Under the pieces are notes generated by a model that worked only from the letters and a program-made list of their open reading frames with translations, was not told where the DNA came from and ran no database searches. Positions 1 to 11,820 of a stretch of DNA of 64,000 nt are shown one piece after another. Within the stretch, counting starts at the first letter, position 1; each line of letters begins with the position of its first letter. The position numbers and the translations under genes are program-made. The stretch is from Salticus scenicus. Taxonomy: Eukaryota > Arthropoda > Arachnida > Araneae > Salticidae. The DNA lies in NCBI GenBank assembly GCA_963930645.1, contig OZ005657.1:50939153-51003152 (forward strand). The letters run 5' to 3'.

Positions 1-297
1 AACAAAATATTTTCAAATTTATGGACAAATTATATAAGGTCTAATGAAAGTTTAAATCGCATAAAAAGTCGAATTTTGTAGAAAGATATAATTTTATTTC
101 GAAAAGTACCCATAGACAAAAAGAAATAAGAACCGCGGTAAAATTAAAAACACCAATTGTTACTTTATTTTCTACTGTTTTTCCAATGGCAGAATGACTT
201 TTATACAAATCCATTCCCTCCAAAATTGGTCAAAATTATCCCATTGCTTTCGGGTTGAAAGACGTGCCCGCCTTCAGGTACTCTTCTGAAATAATAC

Positions 298-1062
298 TGT
301 TACAATGGATTAAGTCATTTTCCTGCATCAATTTTTCTGCTGCATTGAAAGTAGTTTTACAGGCAAAGTGGAATAAAGAAACAGTTCATTCATTTTCGAG
401 GTCAGCATTGGCGACAAACTTGGTGAGTTCGTGACTAATTTGGCAAGTTGGCAATCAAATTTGGCAAAAAAAAAAAAAAAAAAAAAGTAGTTTAGGGTTC
501 TCGAACTTTCTAAGCTGTACTATGCACAGAAGTCGAGTTCTAGAACTTTCCATGGATTTCTGGATTGAAATACCATCAAACCTCATCTCCAAAAGTTATA
601 AATAGGAATGAGTTGACTTCTGCGAGAGAGAGTGGAGTCACTGCGAGTTAGTGTTGTTCAGAGAGTTATTCTGTGCGATTGCGCTTTGGAGATTGTGCTC
701 TAAGCGATTGAACTTTGTTTGTGACTTAGTGAAGATTTTTGCTCTGGAGTATTTGATGTTATTTGCTTTACTCCTATGAAACAAGTGACTATTTTTTTTT
801 TTTTTTTTCTTTCTTTCTTTTCTTTTGGACTGTTCCAGAGCCTTCGTCGAATAGTGACTTTTGCAGTGCGAACGACAGCTACTAGAATATTCGATGAAAT
901 AACAGTACTATTAAACTGTTTCGAAAGTACACATTGTAATCATAGTTTTGTTGTACTGATTCGAGAAGTTACTTTGATTAAAGAGCATTCAATGACTAGA
1001 ATCTGCCCGTTTCTTTACGAACTACTTTTTAACACAAGCAAGTCGACAAGTTTTTCGTAACA
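298..1062 (+). mobile_element. Solo LTR with 4-bp target duplication
   Basis: The segment starts TGTTAC and ends GTAACA, the inverted TG...CA ends of an LTR, and is flanked by ATAC on both sides (294-297 and 1063-1066). No second LTR or internal domain adjoins it, so it reads as a solo LTR left by recombination. A related partial copy lies on the minus strand at 21041-21405 and a more distant one at 49727-50349; they share the motifs around TTGGCGACAAA and the region just after the TATA box. A TATA box at 597-606 sits mid-element. The frame at 776-1060 inside it has no recognisable domain. Superfamily is not certain; 4 bp fits Gypsy-like elements. Confidence 0.75.
597..606 (+). promoter_or_regulatory. 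TATA box of the solo LTR
   Basis: TATAAATAGG lies about 300 bp into the LTR, followed within about 60 bp by GC-richer sequence that is conserved in the minus-strand copy near 21.1 kb. This is the usual U3/R arrangement. Activity is inferred. Confidence 0.5.
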
Positions 1063-1134
1063 ATACTTTACTTTAAAACGATTTTACGTATTTGTGTTTA
1101 ATAATTTATGTTTTGCCAGCGAATATAGAAACTT

Positions 1135-1236
1135 GCGTAAGTACGGGCTAGGATCCCTTAGAAACTCCCTACACACACACGGAGGAGCACTCTACCCAAT
1201 CCTAAGACCCTCGTGTAGTCAGTTGGCCTTAATACA
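1135..1236 (+). mobile_element. SINE fragment (3' part)
   Basis: From ACGGGCTAGGATCCCTTAG to CAGTTGGCCTTAATAC this matches the 3' half of the tRNA-headed SINE seen complete at 25783-26010: the GGGCTA block, a CA-rich stretch, an ACGGAGGAGCAC-like block, then CCTCGTGTAGTCA and GGCCTTA. The tRNA head is missing. Confidence 0.55.
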
Positions 1237-1239
1237 GAA

Positions 1240-1668
1240 AAATACACACGCTGCAGGCGTATTCATATGCTAATACCATTTACCGTATGAATTAGTGAGG
1301 ATAAAATTTAAATAATTTATTCACGAATGCGTAAAAATATTTTGTTAAATAATATAACATTTTAGAAAAACGCCAAAAGTCGGGTCTTACTATTCAAAAT
1401 AGGAAAATACCTCGACAACAATGTGCTAAATGTCATTAATTCTCTAATGTCATTAAATCTCTATCAAACACACAAATACACACGCTGACGACGTATATAG
1501 ACGCTAGTAACATTTACCGTATCAATTAGTGAGGATAAAATTTAAATAAATTATTTATGAATTCGCATTTTTCAAATAATATAACATTTTGGAAAAACGC
1601 CAAAAGGCGGAGCTTACTGTTCAAAATAGGAAAATACGCCGACGACAATGTGTTAAATGCCATTAGCT
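1240..1668 (+). repeat. Two-copy tandem duplication, about 230-bp unit
   Basis: The block from AATACACACGCTGCAGG (about 1241) recurs from about 1475. Both copies share TTTACCGTAT, ATTAGTGAGGATAAAATTTA, AATATAACATTTT, GAAAAACGCCAAAAG and AAAATAGGAAAATAC in the same order, diverged by scattered substitutions and small gaps. No coding potential seen. Confidence 0.7.
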
Positions 1669-2217
1669 CTATATCTCATAAGAGAGACATATTTTAGTTC
1701 ATTAGTGAAAATAAATTCGTTGCACTAAATACTTTCACACATGAATATAGGTTTTAAAAATTGTAAAGAATAAAAAGATAAATAATGCTTTTAGAATTTT
1801 CATATTTGCTTGACGAATATTGGTAAAAATCCGGCATTATCACATTATCGAATTTTGCTTTTAAAAATTTAAATTGTACTTAATCTCAATTTTAACTTAG
1901 ACTCAGATATATTTTCTGTGTTTATCGCAGAGAAGATTCTGCATATATTTATGAAACAGAAAACGTTTGTCAAGCGAAAACTAGTAAAACTGAGGAATAT
2001 CACGTTATCATATACAGATGCTAACATTTAGGCTCTTTTTTAAAAGAATATTACTGCTATTTTCTAATCGTATTTTCCGATACAGTTAACCATAAATAAT
2101 TACTAGGAAATTTTTACTTAAAATTCCAGTTAAAACTTAATGGTAATAGATCTTCGAGGAAAACCGGGACTTGCCAATTATTCCTATTATTTTCTTCTAT
2201 ATTCAATAGAAGAATGT
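1669..2217. other. AT-rich spacer, nothing recognised
   Basis: No open frame of note, no terminal repeats and no match by eye to other repeats in the window. Confidence 0.5.
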
Positions 2218-2345
2218 GTCAGTTGGTTAGGTTTTACGTCTTATAGTGCTGCACAAATGGGCAATTGGCGACGGTCTGGGACTCACCCCTAGACGTGGTC
2301 CGGAGGCAAGCCATCGCAATTTTGATCCTCTTCCACTTCGGGGAG
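2218..2345 (-). mobile_element. Second SINE-like family, minus-strand copy
   Basis: Read on the minus strand it ends in GCAGCACTATAAGACGTAAA followed by ACCTAACCAAC, matching the short insertion at 52078-52119 (GCAGCACTAGTACGACGTAA, then ACCCAACCAACC). It is GC-richer than its surroundings and has a short tail of ACCAAC type. No clear pol III boxes were recognised, so SINE status rests on the target duplication of the 52-kb copy. Confidence 0.4.
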
Positions 2346-2720
2346 AAAGTTTCGGATTAGTAAAAATCTTCGACTTCAGATTTTCGATGGATTTACACGA
2401 ATCGAAAGATTAGGAACACGAGATGACTTGTTTTAAAATATGTCTGTCTGTCCGTCTATCTGTCTCTATGTGAGTGATGAAACATTTGTGGCAGCTCTAA
2501 CTGAAGAAATAAAGCACAAAATTTCATACAAATGTCTATCTAGTTACACCTTGACGTAAATTAGAGTCAATCGACTTCTGGTGAAAATCGCACAACAGGT
2601 GACGTTGCCATCCTGATTTTTCAAAAAAATATTTGTCACAGAACAGGACAAAATTTTGTATAAATGTACACAGTGAGATTTTCTTTTTAAGAATTATTGT
2701 GAAATTAAAAAGATTTATTT
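2330..2720 (+). repeat. Dispersed repeat with TCTG stretch (family B)
   Basis: It shares an ordered set of motifs with 35480-35900: GATGGATTTACAC, a TCTGTCTGTC-type stretch, CACAACAGGTGACG (CTCAACAGGTGGCG in the other copy), CAGGACAAAATTT, GTATAAATG and a following AATTATTTATAATAGTA block. The element type is unknown to me. The two copies are well diverged. Confidence 0.45.
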
Positions 2721-2940
2721 ATAATAGTAATTATCAGCTAGAAAATGTTTTTGTATGTATACCGTAGGAGCCCCCCCTCCCAGGGTATACATGTGTAAAT
2801 TTTCAATATGAATATTTTTCAAAATGGCAGGTCAATGGCTTTAAAATGAAGGGTTTAATCATGGATTTCTGAAAATTTAAAACAAACTTATCTTTTTTTT
2901 TCTCCCCCCATTTTTAACTACCCTCCTCCCCCCCCCCCCA

Positions 2941-2973
<33 letters not shown>

Positions 2974-5900
2974 CACTTCCTGAGATGTCGTCTATAAAGC
3001 ACAAAATTTACTTTATTTGACTTTATTTAGTGTTATATTCCCCTGAGATGATAATCATGCACATTCAGCATGGAAAATAGTTTTAGTAATAATAATTTTA
3101 ATAAATAATTTGCACTGCGCTAATTTGTTTAGGTAAATATAGAGGAAAGTTTTGTGATGACCACAACATACTAATTTAATTTTGTTTTTAAGATTAAATT
3201 GTACTTTGATCTCAATTTCAAACACATACATGTAATCAATAAAGATTCTGTATTAATCACAACGATTTTGCAGCAAGAAAGGTTCTATACTTATCCTAGA
3301 AGATTCTGTGATTATAAAATAAAAGAAAACTTGCCTGACAAATATTGGTAAAAATCCTGTACCAACACATTACTGAAGTTGAAATTATGTTTCACCTCAA
3401 TTTTAACCACGTATACTATACACTCTGATTAATACCGATAAAGATTCTATATTTATCAGACAGAATTCTTCATTAATAAAACAAAAGAAAACATACTTTC
3501 CAAAGATACAAAATTAGAAAAACCTTGAATCAAATTTAATTCGAAGATTAAATGCTTTGCTGCATGCACATCTTTATGATGGGAAGGTCGCAAAGATATA
3601 CGATGAAGGCCGAATGAGGCCATAGACCCTCGAGTTTGATATACTTTAACAGCTGTTAGGAATGTAGGAATTGAAATCTAGGGAATAAATATTTCTACTA
3701 AATGAAACTAAGAACGTTTTTAAGTATGAAGAATTTTGTCGCCATAAGAAAACAACTTTAAATTGACACTTTAAAATTTAAGAAAAAAAAAAGGGTTAAA
3801 TTAATCCATTTTATTTGAGTATATAAAAAGTGAGTATTTTATTTTAATATTATCTTTTAACTAAATTGCATTTTATTATCAGTATGAGCTGAAATGTCAG
3901 AGAGTTTCGAATAGAGCATTGATTGTATAAAATTTTAACCGTGTTTTAAGAAGTATTTAAGCTTTGGAAAAAATATTTTTTTTTTTTTTTGTTTAATAGT
4001 TCATATCTGAAAAATAACATAAATTTTAAAAACTTTCTCTCTTTTCTATAATAACATCTTTATTATTATTATTATCATTATGAATGATTGAGTTACTAAT
4101 GCAATCCATAAAAAACAAAGAAACTGAAATTATATAAAAAGGACCAAATGGAATTTTCGTATGTGGGCATCAAATTTTCTTCTATACACGAGAAGCTGTA
4201 CATTTGGGCCATTTGGCTATTTTTAATTATAGTAAATAAATAAACAAAAATACAGTTCCTATTTTTAACAAAAATCTTACTCCAAATAGTTTACAAAATA
4301 TTCTATTATGAATAATAATAAAAAATAAAAAATGTTTCATATTGCAGCTAAAACTGAACTTAAAACACTTTTATAATTTTGGGTATGTACTTTACGAGAT
4401 CATACGCCATGTAAATATTCTATATCCAACCTTATAATTTTTGTATATTTAATTGCATTATTTGAATTTATACCTTTTCACTTATTTTTTACATTAAAAT
4501 TGCGTTATCTTTGAAAGTGGTGTAAGTTCATTTATACAATATGAAGATATTGAAGGATTTGTATTTGAATGGTTTGAAAAATACGTTCATTTTATGTTTC
4601 TAAAATATTAAATTGATTTAAGTTTATAATGGGATCGTTTTTAAAGTAACAGTTAAGAAATTTATACTTTTGATGTCCTCAAATGGATTTTCACTACTTT
4701 AGAAGTCAACAAAATATGAAAACCATACATTTATGAAATATGATATTTCAATTAAATCAAAACAATTTTTTTTTTTTTAATGCAATTTTATTAAATATAC
4801 CAACATAATAATAAACAGGCTTAATTTCAACATTTCTTCAGGTAATTTTAAACACTTTAATTACAACTTTATACTAATATGTTTCGTTTTAATTTTTATC
4901 ATTATGAGAAAGTTTTTGAAAATAGTCATGATGTTGATGTATTAGAGGAATACAAGGAATACAACGATCCACTGTATCTTTGAATTTGTATGAAATTAAC
5001 ACGGTTGCCACACATATAAAAATGAAGTAGAGAAAGTATGTGGTATACTTTTTGAACTAAATATTATGTCTTTACAGACAATGAACGTAAGCCGCTTTCA
5101 AAGTCATTGTATTTGTAATTTCATTAACTACGTAAATTCATAATGACAAAATGACGAAAATTTTGGAGGATTTTTTGGGGGGAAGTGTTTATAGAAAATA
5201 ATAATAATAATAATCATAACAATCATAACAGGTTGCAATTATTGTTATCATTAACTAACTTTTTGTCAAAAATGGACTTGCATCTCATTCAAAGAAAACG
5301 GCTTAAATTAGAAATGGTAACAGCTATCGTAACCCATTCAACCAAAGAATTATTAAGGTGAAAGATAAAGCTGTTATACTGAACGTAATATGAAGCTAAC
5401 AAGCTAAAAACGGGCAACATTAATCTTTATAATTTATTGTCAAATATGAAAACGGAGTTGTGGCAAGCCTGTTAACCAAAAATAAAGAATAAATTCTTTG
5501 AATGAAACAATTTATAGCACCAAAGACTTAAATTTGTCGCCAGGATGTCATAATGCTTGAAGAACTGGTCTGTTGACAAAGAAAACCATTAGTGCATGTA
5601 TCATTCGAAGAAATGAAAATGACTAGCTAGGAGGTCTCTCAACATACCCACATGTTCCTATTATTATTATTATTATTATTATTTATTTATTATTTGTTTT
5701 TTTTCATTTGCTAAATAATTGTACTTGAGACACTCTTGTTTCGCGTTGTTGTAAGTTTCTGTGAGCTAGTGCCTAGAATCTAAGGCGCCTAGCCTATTAC
5801 ACTGTTAAAAATTTCAAAGAAAAACTACAATGGGAAAATTTTTTTGGAACGTTCCTGAAAAGTTTCGGGCAATTAGTTGCTCAATATTTACTACTAATAT

Positions 5901-6200
5901 TCCTTGAGCATATCATTAACCATTAAATATCTCATTTTAGTTGGAATAAGTGGACTCTGCTCAGTTCACATATTTTTTCTCATAAATTTCTGTTGCAAGG
6001 TATACTATATTCATGACAAGAGAAATTAATTTGTCGGTCGCTTGAGACGGTTGCAGACAGAAATGTCCTACTTAATAGGCTACCCACCGTTCAGTTCGAT
6101 GCACTTAATTTATCCTAATCTGCTGACTAATTTTATTAAGGTAAGTTTCGTATTTTACTTTTCATGCAATTCTATAGTCCAGTGGGGGATCAAATTATCA

Positions 6201-6234
<34 letters not shown>

Positions 6235-6765
6235 TTGAGATTTTGCATATTATCTAAAAAAATATTGAACGAAATGGAATTTAACTACAGACATGCAAAG
6301 AACATTTATAAACTCACATTTTTCACAATCAATTTAGTCACGAGTGTAATTAGCGGACCAACCACAAATTAAAGAAAAGCACAAATACTTTGTATCTCAT
6401 GTATCATATCATATCTCATGTATCACCCTGTATCATGAAAAGCTACTTGTAAGTTTTACACATTGTTCCACTTACTATGCACAATATTTATATGTTTTTC
6501 TGTAGGAAATGTACAAATATTTAAGCAGATATATATATACAGATATGTAAATTATAATTTTTTTTCCTTTTTTTTTTTTTTTTTTTTTCTTGTTATAACA
6601 AAAATGGATTTCAACAAAATTTTAAAAAACTTGCAGCAGAAAAATTGACAAAACATTATACAAACATTATTCTGAAACATAAAATTCACACGTGTAATAA
6701 CTCGCTGAGATATGAGCATTTATAGTATATATATATATATATATATATATTTTCACTGCGCATGC
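2721..6765. other. AT-rich intergenic stretch with simple repeats
   Basis: No gene recognised. It holds a C-run joined to an A-run (about 2930-2975), ATT/TAA microsatellites (about 5186-5210, 5660-5695 and 6204-6234), several T-runs including 6566-6588, and a TA run (6729-6749). Frames at 6042-6257 and 6463-6648 translate these simple repeats and have no recognisable domain. Confidence 0.6.
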
Positions 6766-7978
6766 TCAAAACATGGAAAAACAAGAAAGAAAAATCATGC
6801 AGTACGCATTGATTAGTAACACTTTCCAACTGTACACAATTGTTGTATCGAATAACTATTAATGTTCTTTGCCTACGTTATCGCACAACAGTCAGAAGGA
6901 CTGAAAAACATACAGAGAGACTAATTGATTTTAAAATTACTCTTAGGCAATTTGGAAAGTGTTAAAAAGGCTTAACGAAAAGAAAACGCAGCCGTTAGAT
7001 TATAATTACAGCTTTTAAAATCCCTGAATATTTTACTATAGCCCTGTAAATCTGAAAGTTTATCATATCATATTCTATACCAAACAATATTTTAGAATAT
7101 TAATAATACATGTCAATGTTCTTAAGATTTTTGTAGTAGAAAGTTTTTTAAATATAACTTTTAAAAAATTCTGTCCTAAAACGTAATATATTGGCTTTTT
7201 TTTTAAATTTTTGTTGTTGTTGTTGTCCCTGTAAACAAACTAGTTTTACAGAACCTATTAATGACATTTTAAATAGGGAACATTCCATAGGGAACTTGAG
7301 TGTATCATTTTTAAAAAATTCTCAAAACATTTACGAATGATAAGAGCCAGAGACAAACAGATAGAAAGGTAGACAATCGGACAGACAGATGCACAAATTG
7401 AAATCATATTCCCACTAAAATTATAAGAAAGTGTTAAAACGCTCATGTAAACAAAAATGCAATTCCAGCAAATTTTCATTAATACCTCTTAATGTAACTG
7501 ATTATTTTCGTGTGGCCCTGTAAATCTAATGCTAGCCATACTATATTACATAGAAGGCACACTATTTTGTGCATACGAATAATATATTTCAATTGCATTA
7601 AGCTTTGTGGAAAATAAAATTATTAAAATTTGGTTTATAAAAATAACTCTCATACAACACAATGTTTTGGAGTACTTTCAAGTGCCCCTGTACACAAACC
7701 AGTTAGAAATGTACTCTATTTTACATAGGAAACATCCGATAGGGAATTGAGTAACATATTAAAATTTCATTACAGTTTCTATACATTAAAGGTATTAAAA
7801 TATGATTTATAGAAACTGATCTCATAGATCACAATGCTTTCGAATACTTTTGGGTGTCCCTGTACACAAACCAGAAGCGGTATCCATTCCATTTTCAATA
7901 GGGAACATCCGATAGTGAACTTCAATAAAATATATCGGTTTAAAGCAATTCCATAAATATCTACGGGAATTAGAGCGC

Positions 7979-8011
<33 letters not shown>

Positions 8012-9292
8012 AGAACAGACAGACATATACACAAATTGAAACTATATTCACACTAAAAAAATGATAGAAAGTGTCAAAAACACTTAATGTAAACGATAGT
8101 ACAATTCTAGCAATTTTTTATCAATAGCTCTGAATATAACTGAATATTTTTGTGTCCCCCTGTAAATCTAATGATAACCATGCTATATTCTATGCAAAGC
8201 ATTCTTTTGTGTATATAAATAACATATTTCAATTTCCTAAAACTTCGTGGAAAGTAAAGTTATTAAAATTTGATTTATAGAAATATCTCACAAAGAACGC
8301 AATGCTTTGGAGTACTTTTGAGTGTCCCTGTACATAAACTAGTGGGGGTATGTAATCTATTTTATATAGGAAACATCCAATAGTGAACTTGAATAACAGA
8401 TTTCAATTTCATGAAGATATTGTACAGTAAAGGTATGAAAATATGGTTTATAGAAATACCTCTCACAGAACACAATTCTTTGAAATACTTTCGGGTGTCC
8501 CTGTACACAACCCGGTAGAGGTATAAACTCCATTTTCATTAGGAAACATTCGATAGTGAACTTGAATAATATATATCAATTTCAAAAAATTCCATAAATA
8601 TTTACGGGAGTTAGAGCGCGGGCAGACAGACAGACGGACAGATACACAAATTGATATCATATTCACACATAAAAAAAAAAATGCTTGAACGTGTTAAAAA
8701 CGCTTAATTTAAAAGAAAGCGGAATTCTAGCAAACTTTTAATAATAGCTCTTAATATAACAGTATATTTTTGTGTCACCCTGTAAATCTAATGCTAATCA
8801 TGCTATATTCTATGTAAAGCATTCTTTTGTTCATACAAATAACATATTTCAATATCTTAAATCTTCGTGGAAAGTAAAGTTATTAAAATTTGATTTATAG
8901 AAATATCTCTCATAGAACGCAATGCTTTAGAATACTTTGAGTGTCCTTGTATATAAAACAGAGTTGGTATTTAATCCATTTTATACAGAAAAAATCCAAT
9001 ACTGAACTTCAATAACATATTTTAATTTCATTAAGATATGTGTACAGTTAAGGTATGAAAATATGATTTATAAAAATACCTCTCATAGAAAACAATGCTT
9101 TGAAATACTTTCGGGTGCCCCTGTACACAAACCAGTAGAGGTATAAACTCCATTTTCAACAGGGAACATCCGATAGTGAACTTCAATAACATATATCAGT
9201 TTCAAGAAATTCCACAAATATTTACGGAATTAGAGCGCAGAGAGACATACAGACAGACAAACCGAAGTCATTACACTTTTCAACCTTGTTGG
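6766..9292 (-). repeat. Modular repeat array, copy 1, left part
   Basis: Many diverged modules of roughly 170-200 bp, each built in the same order (minus-strand reading): an AACACTTTCCAAC hairpin block, TCTG/CTGT microsatellite, CGCGCTCTAA with CGTAAATAT, CACTATCGGATGTTCCCT, TGGTTTGTGTACAGGGAC, CAAAGCATTGTGTTCTATGA and a trailing AAATTGAAATATGTTAT. The array is the inverted counterpart of 32488-38300: its left edge (GTACGCATTGATTAGT, then AACACTTTCCAAC at 6818) matches the right edge of that copy. It is interrupted at 9292 by the LTR element and resumes at 17627. Several modules contain a similar frame of about 60-70 codons, but the differences look random. Confidence 0.75.
9288..9292. repeat. 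Target site duplication GTTGG, left
   Basis: GTTGG immediately precedes the first LTR and is repeated at 17627-17631 after the second. It lies within the CAACCTTGTTGG hairpin of the modular array. Confidence 0.85.
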
Positions 9293-10227
9293 TGTAACGT
9301 ATATTTTCTTGTACAGTAGGTAAGATAATATTTCGTAGGATAATTCAGGTATGTAGAGAAGATTTTTTTTAATTAGTGGCAGGTAGATAAAATGTTAATA
9401 GAAGTTTCCAGTTCGATGGTCTCCATTAGGCCATATTTTCGTATAGGTGAAATCTACTTGCATTGATTGCCGCTAGAAATATTATTTACAATTCTTCCAT
9501 TAAATAACCAAGATTCGATCCAGAGGTGTTAAAAAAAATGAAATTCAGAGATCAATAAAGATTTGACAAAAATGTGCACAGTTTTCTTTATTGACTTGCG
9601 TATAAAATAAGGAGGGAAGGTGCCCCTAACGTATAAATATTTTAGGAACTACATCCGTATCTTCTAAGCAGGAGCGATCAGAGAAGAATGATTGATGTTT
9701 CAGCCAAATTCAAATTATTGTTACATATTGGCCTTTAATTTTATCGCCAGCAAGAACACATAAAAAGTGGTTTTTTAAAGATACGTTACACTCAAATTAG
9801 GCTAACAATTTTGAATACAGAGTAGGATTGCCATAATATGATAACCCTATCAAAAATCACAAATTTCGCCAGAGATTCATCCTGAGAAAAGTAAACCGCA
9901 ATATAGCTTTAATTTAATTGTGTTCAAGGATATTTTGTGTAACTGAATAAATTACGTTAGGAATAAGGCTACTGTGATTTAGGAGGAACATAAATAAAAT
10001 GGGCCATGTGTTATTCTTTATGATAGGAAATCATTATGAGAATATGCAAGGAGATTGATTATCTTTTACATTTATTTTTTTTTTTATTTTACTGATAGAG
10101 GAAGAATTCGGCAGTTACTAAAGATTAATATTGAATACACGAGTGAATTATTATAAAAAGCGATAAAATAGATTTGAATTAAAATTAAATAGAGAATTTT
10201 TAAAATATATGTGATTTCTACATCACA
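9293..10227 (-). repeat. LTR (left; 3' LTR in element orientation)
   Basis: TGTAACGTATATTTTC to CTACATCACA. Compared with the right LTR I see about six differences, for example GCATTG versus GCGTTG, a small indel after TTGACTTGC, TTTTG versus TTTG, TGTGTAAC versus TGTCTAAC and a T-run length change. On the minus strand it begins TGTGATG and ends GTTACA. No long frame. Confidence 0.85.
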
Positions 10228-10246
10228 TATTTCTCCCCTTCACCCA
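10228..10246 (-). other. Polypurine tract of the LTR element
   Basis: On the minus strand GGGTGAAGGGGAGAAATA directly abuts the TGTGATG start of the LTR. A purine-rich run next to the 3' LTR is the standard plus-strand primer. The plus-strand orientation offers no equivalent beside 16691. Confidence 0.7.
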
Positions 10247-11784
10247 GAAAAAATTTTATGAAGAGAGAAAATTTTTTATATGTTCTTGCTGTTACATGAG
10301 TAAAATATTTATTATAATACTAGATGATATTACTGTTATATGAGTGTAATTTTCTCTAAAAATGTAAAAATATAAAGAACTTCAATGAATATTATACGAG
10401 GCACACATCCCATACAAAAATATAAGAAATAAAAATATAGTCATGACATAAAATAATTATAAAGGATCCACATCAAATTATGCATAATCTTTTGCATAAT
10501 AAAAACAGCTGTAGCATATTATTATTCAAAATATCTGGACATATATAATAGTCCACATTATATTTACCCTTATTTGGTAAATTCAAATGACCTGTATATA
10601 TATATATTTTATTAATAAAACAAGTATATGCATTTATTTAACATTGGGCCCAACAAAACAGGTCACATGCCAGCTTATCTGACTTAAATATGCGTAATTA
10701 TGAGCTCATTACACATACATATATCATTTTGTTATATAACCTTTTCGCATACATTTGCAAAGCATGATATAAAAACACATAATATATATAATAGTCACAT
10801 ATAAGCATTAGTAAATAATTGTGTTAATAATAATTAGCATGGCTGTATTATGATAAGAATTGACATAAAAGGGTTTTTTTTTTTTTTTGCATAAATAGTT
10901 TGTGTTTACATAGGTGAGAGAAAATGAATATTTGATAAAATATGATAATGTTGATTTAATAAAGTGACATATACTAATGCCTGAGGTAAAAACAATGTGC
11001 ATGTTAAATCCCTGTAGTGTAATGTGAATTTCTCTTTTTTACTACTTTTTCTTTTTTTATATTTATAATAAAAGATTTTTTTTTTTTTTTTGTATAAAAG
11101 TGTTAAGTATACTTTTAATAATCATATAATTTACAAATATTTAAAATGTGAATGCACATGCTGTAATTGTAATCGAGGGAAAATATTAATCATCTGTGCA
11201 AGAGTCTAGAGTGAATATTTTTTTTTTTTTATATTTTCAAGCTAAGGCAAATCAATCATGCAAAATGATTGATCAACAATTTACCAACGAAGCTTAAGTA
11301 AATTTTATGTTAAGTGTAAAAAATGTGTAAACATGAAAATATGTGTGTGAATGTGTGAAAAGGAAGCCTTATTGAAACCTATAAATATCACAAAAATACA
11401 ATTGCACTAAATAAAAATATTATGGACAATTAAAAAAGTGTGAATGTGTAAGTGTGTTATAATTATCATAACATATTTATTTTTAATTAACAAAATAAGT
11501 GGAAAACTGTCATGTAATGTCCAAATTTTAGTGTCAAAGATTTAAATATGTAATATATACCTTTTATAGTTATGAAGGTTCTTTGACAAAAATTGGGCAA
11601 ACAAGTTTAAAAAGTGAAAGTAATATGAAAATGTGTGTAGCGTGAACTGTAATTCGATTTAAAAAAGTTATCTCATGCGTAAATGTTCGAAGTAAGTATT
11701 TTTTACAGTTACGGGACAAGGCAAATCAATCATGTAAATATATGATTGATTAAACATTTACCTAAAATAATTGTAAGGTAAATA

Positions 11785-11820
<36 letters not shown>

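Noticed and set aside
7779..8051. Recurrent 60-70-codon frames (also 8463-8666, 18382-18573, 32505-32711, 37039-37296) with similar peptides
   Set aside because: They follow from homology of the repeat modules. Differences include many non-conservative changes, the starts fall in TCTG microsatellite, and frames shift between modules.
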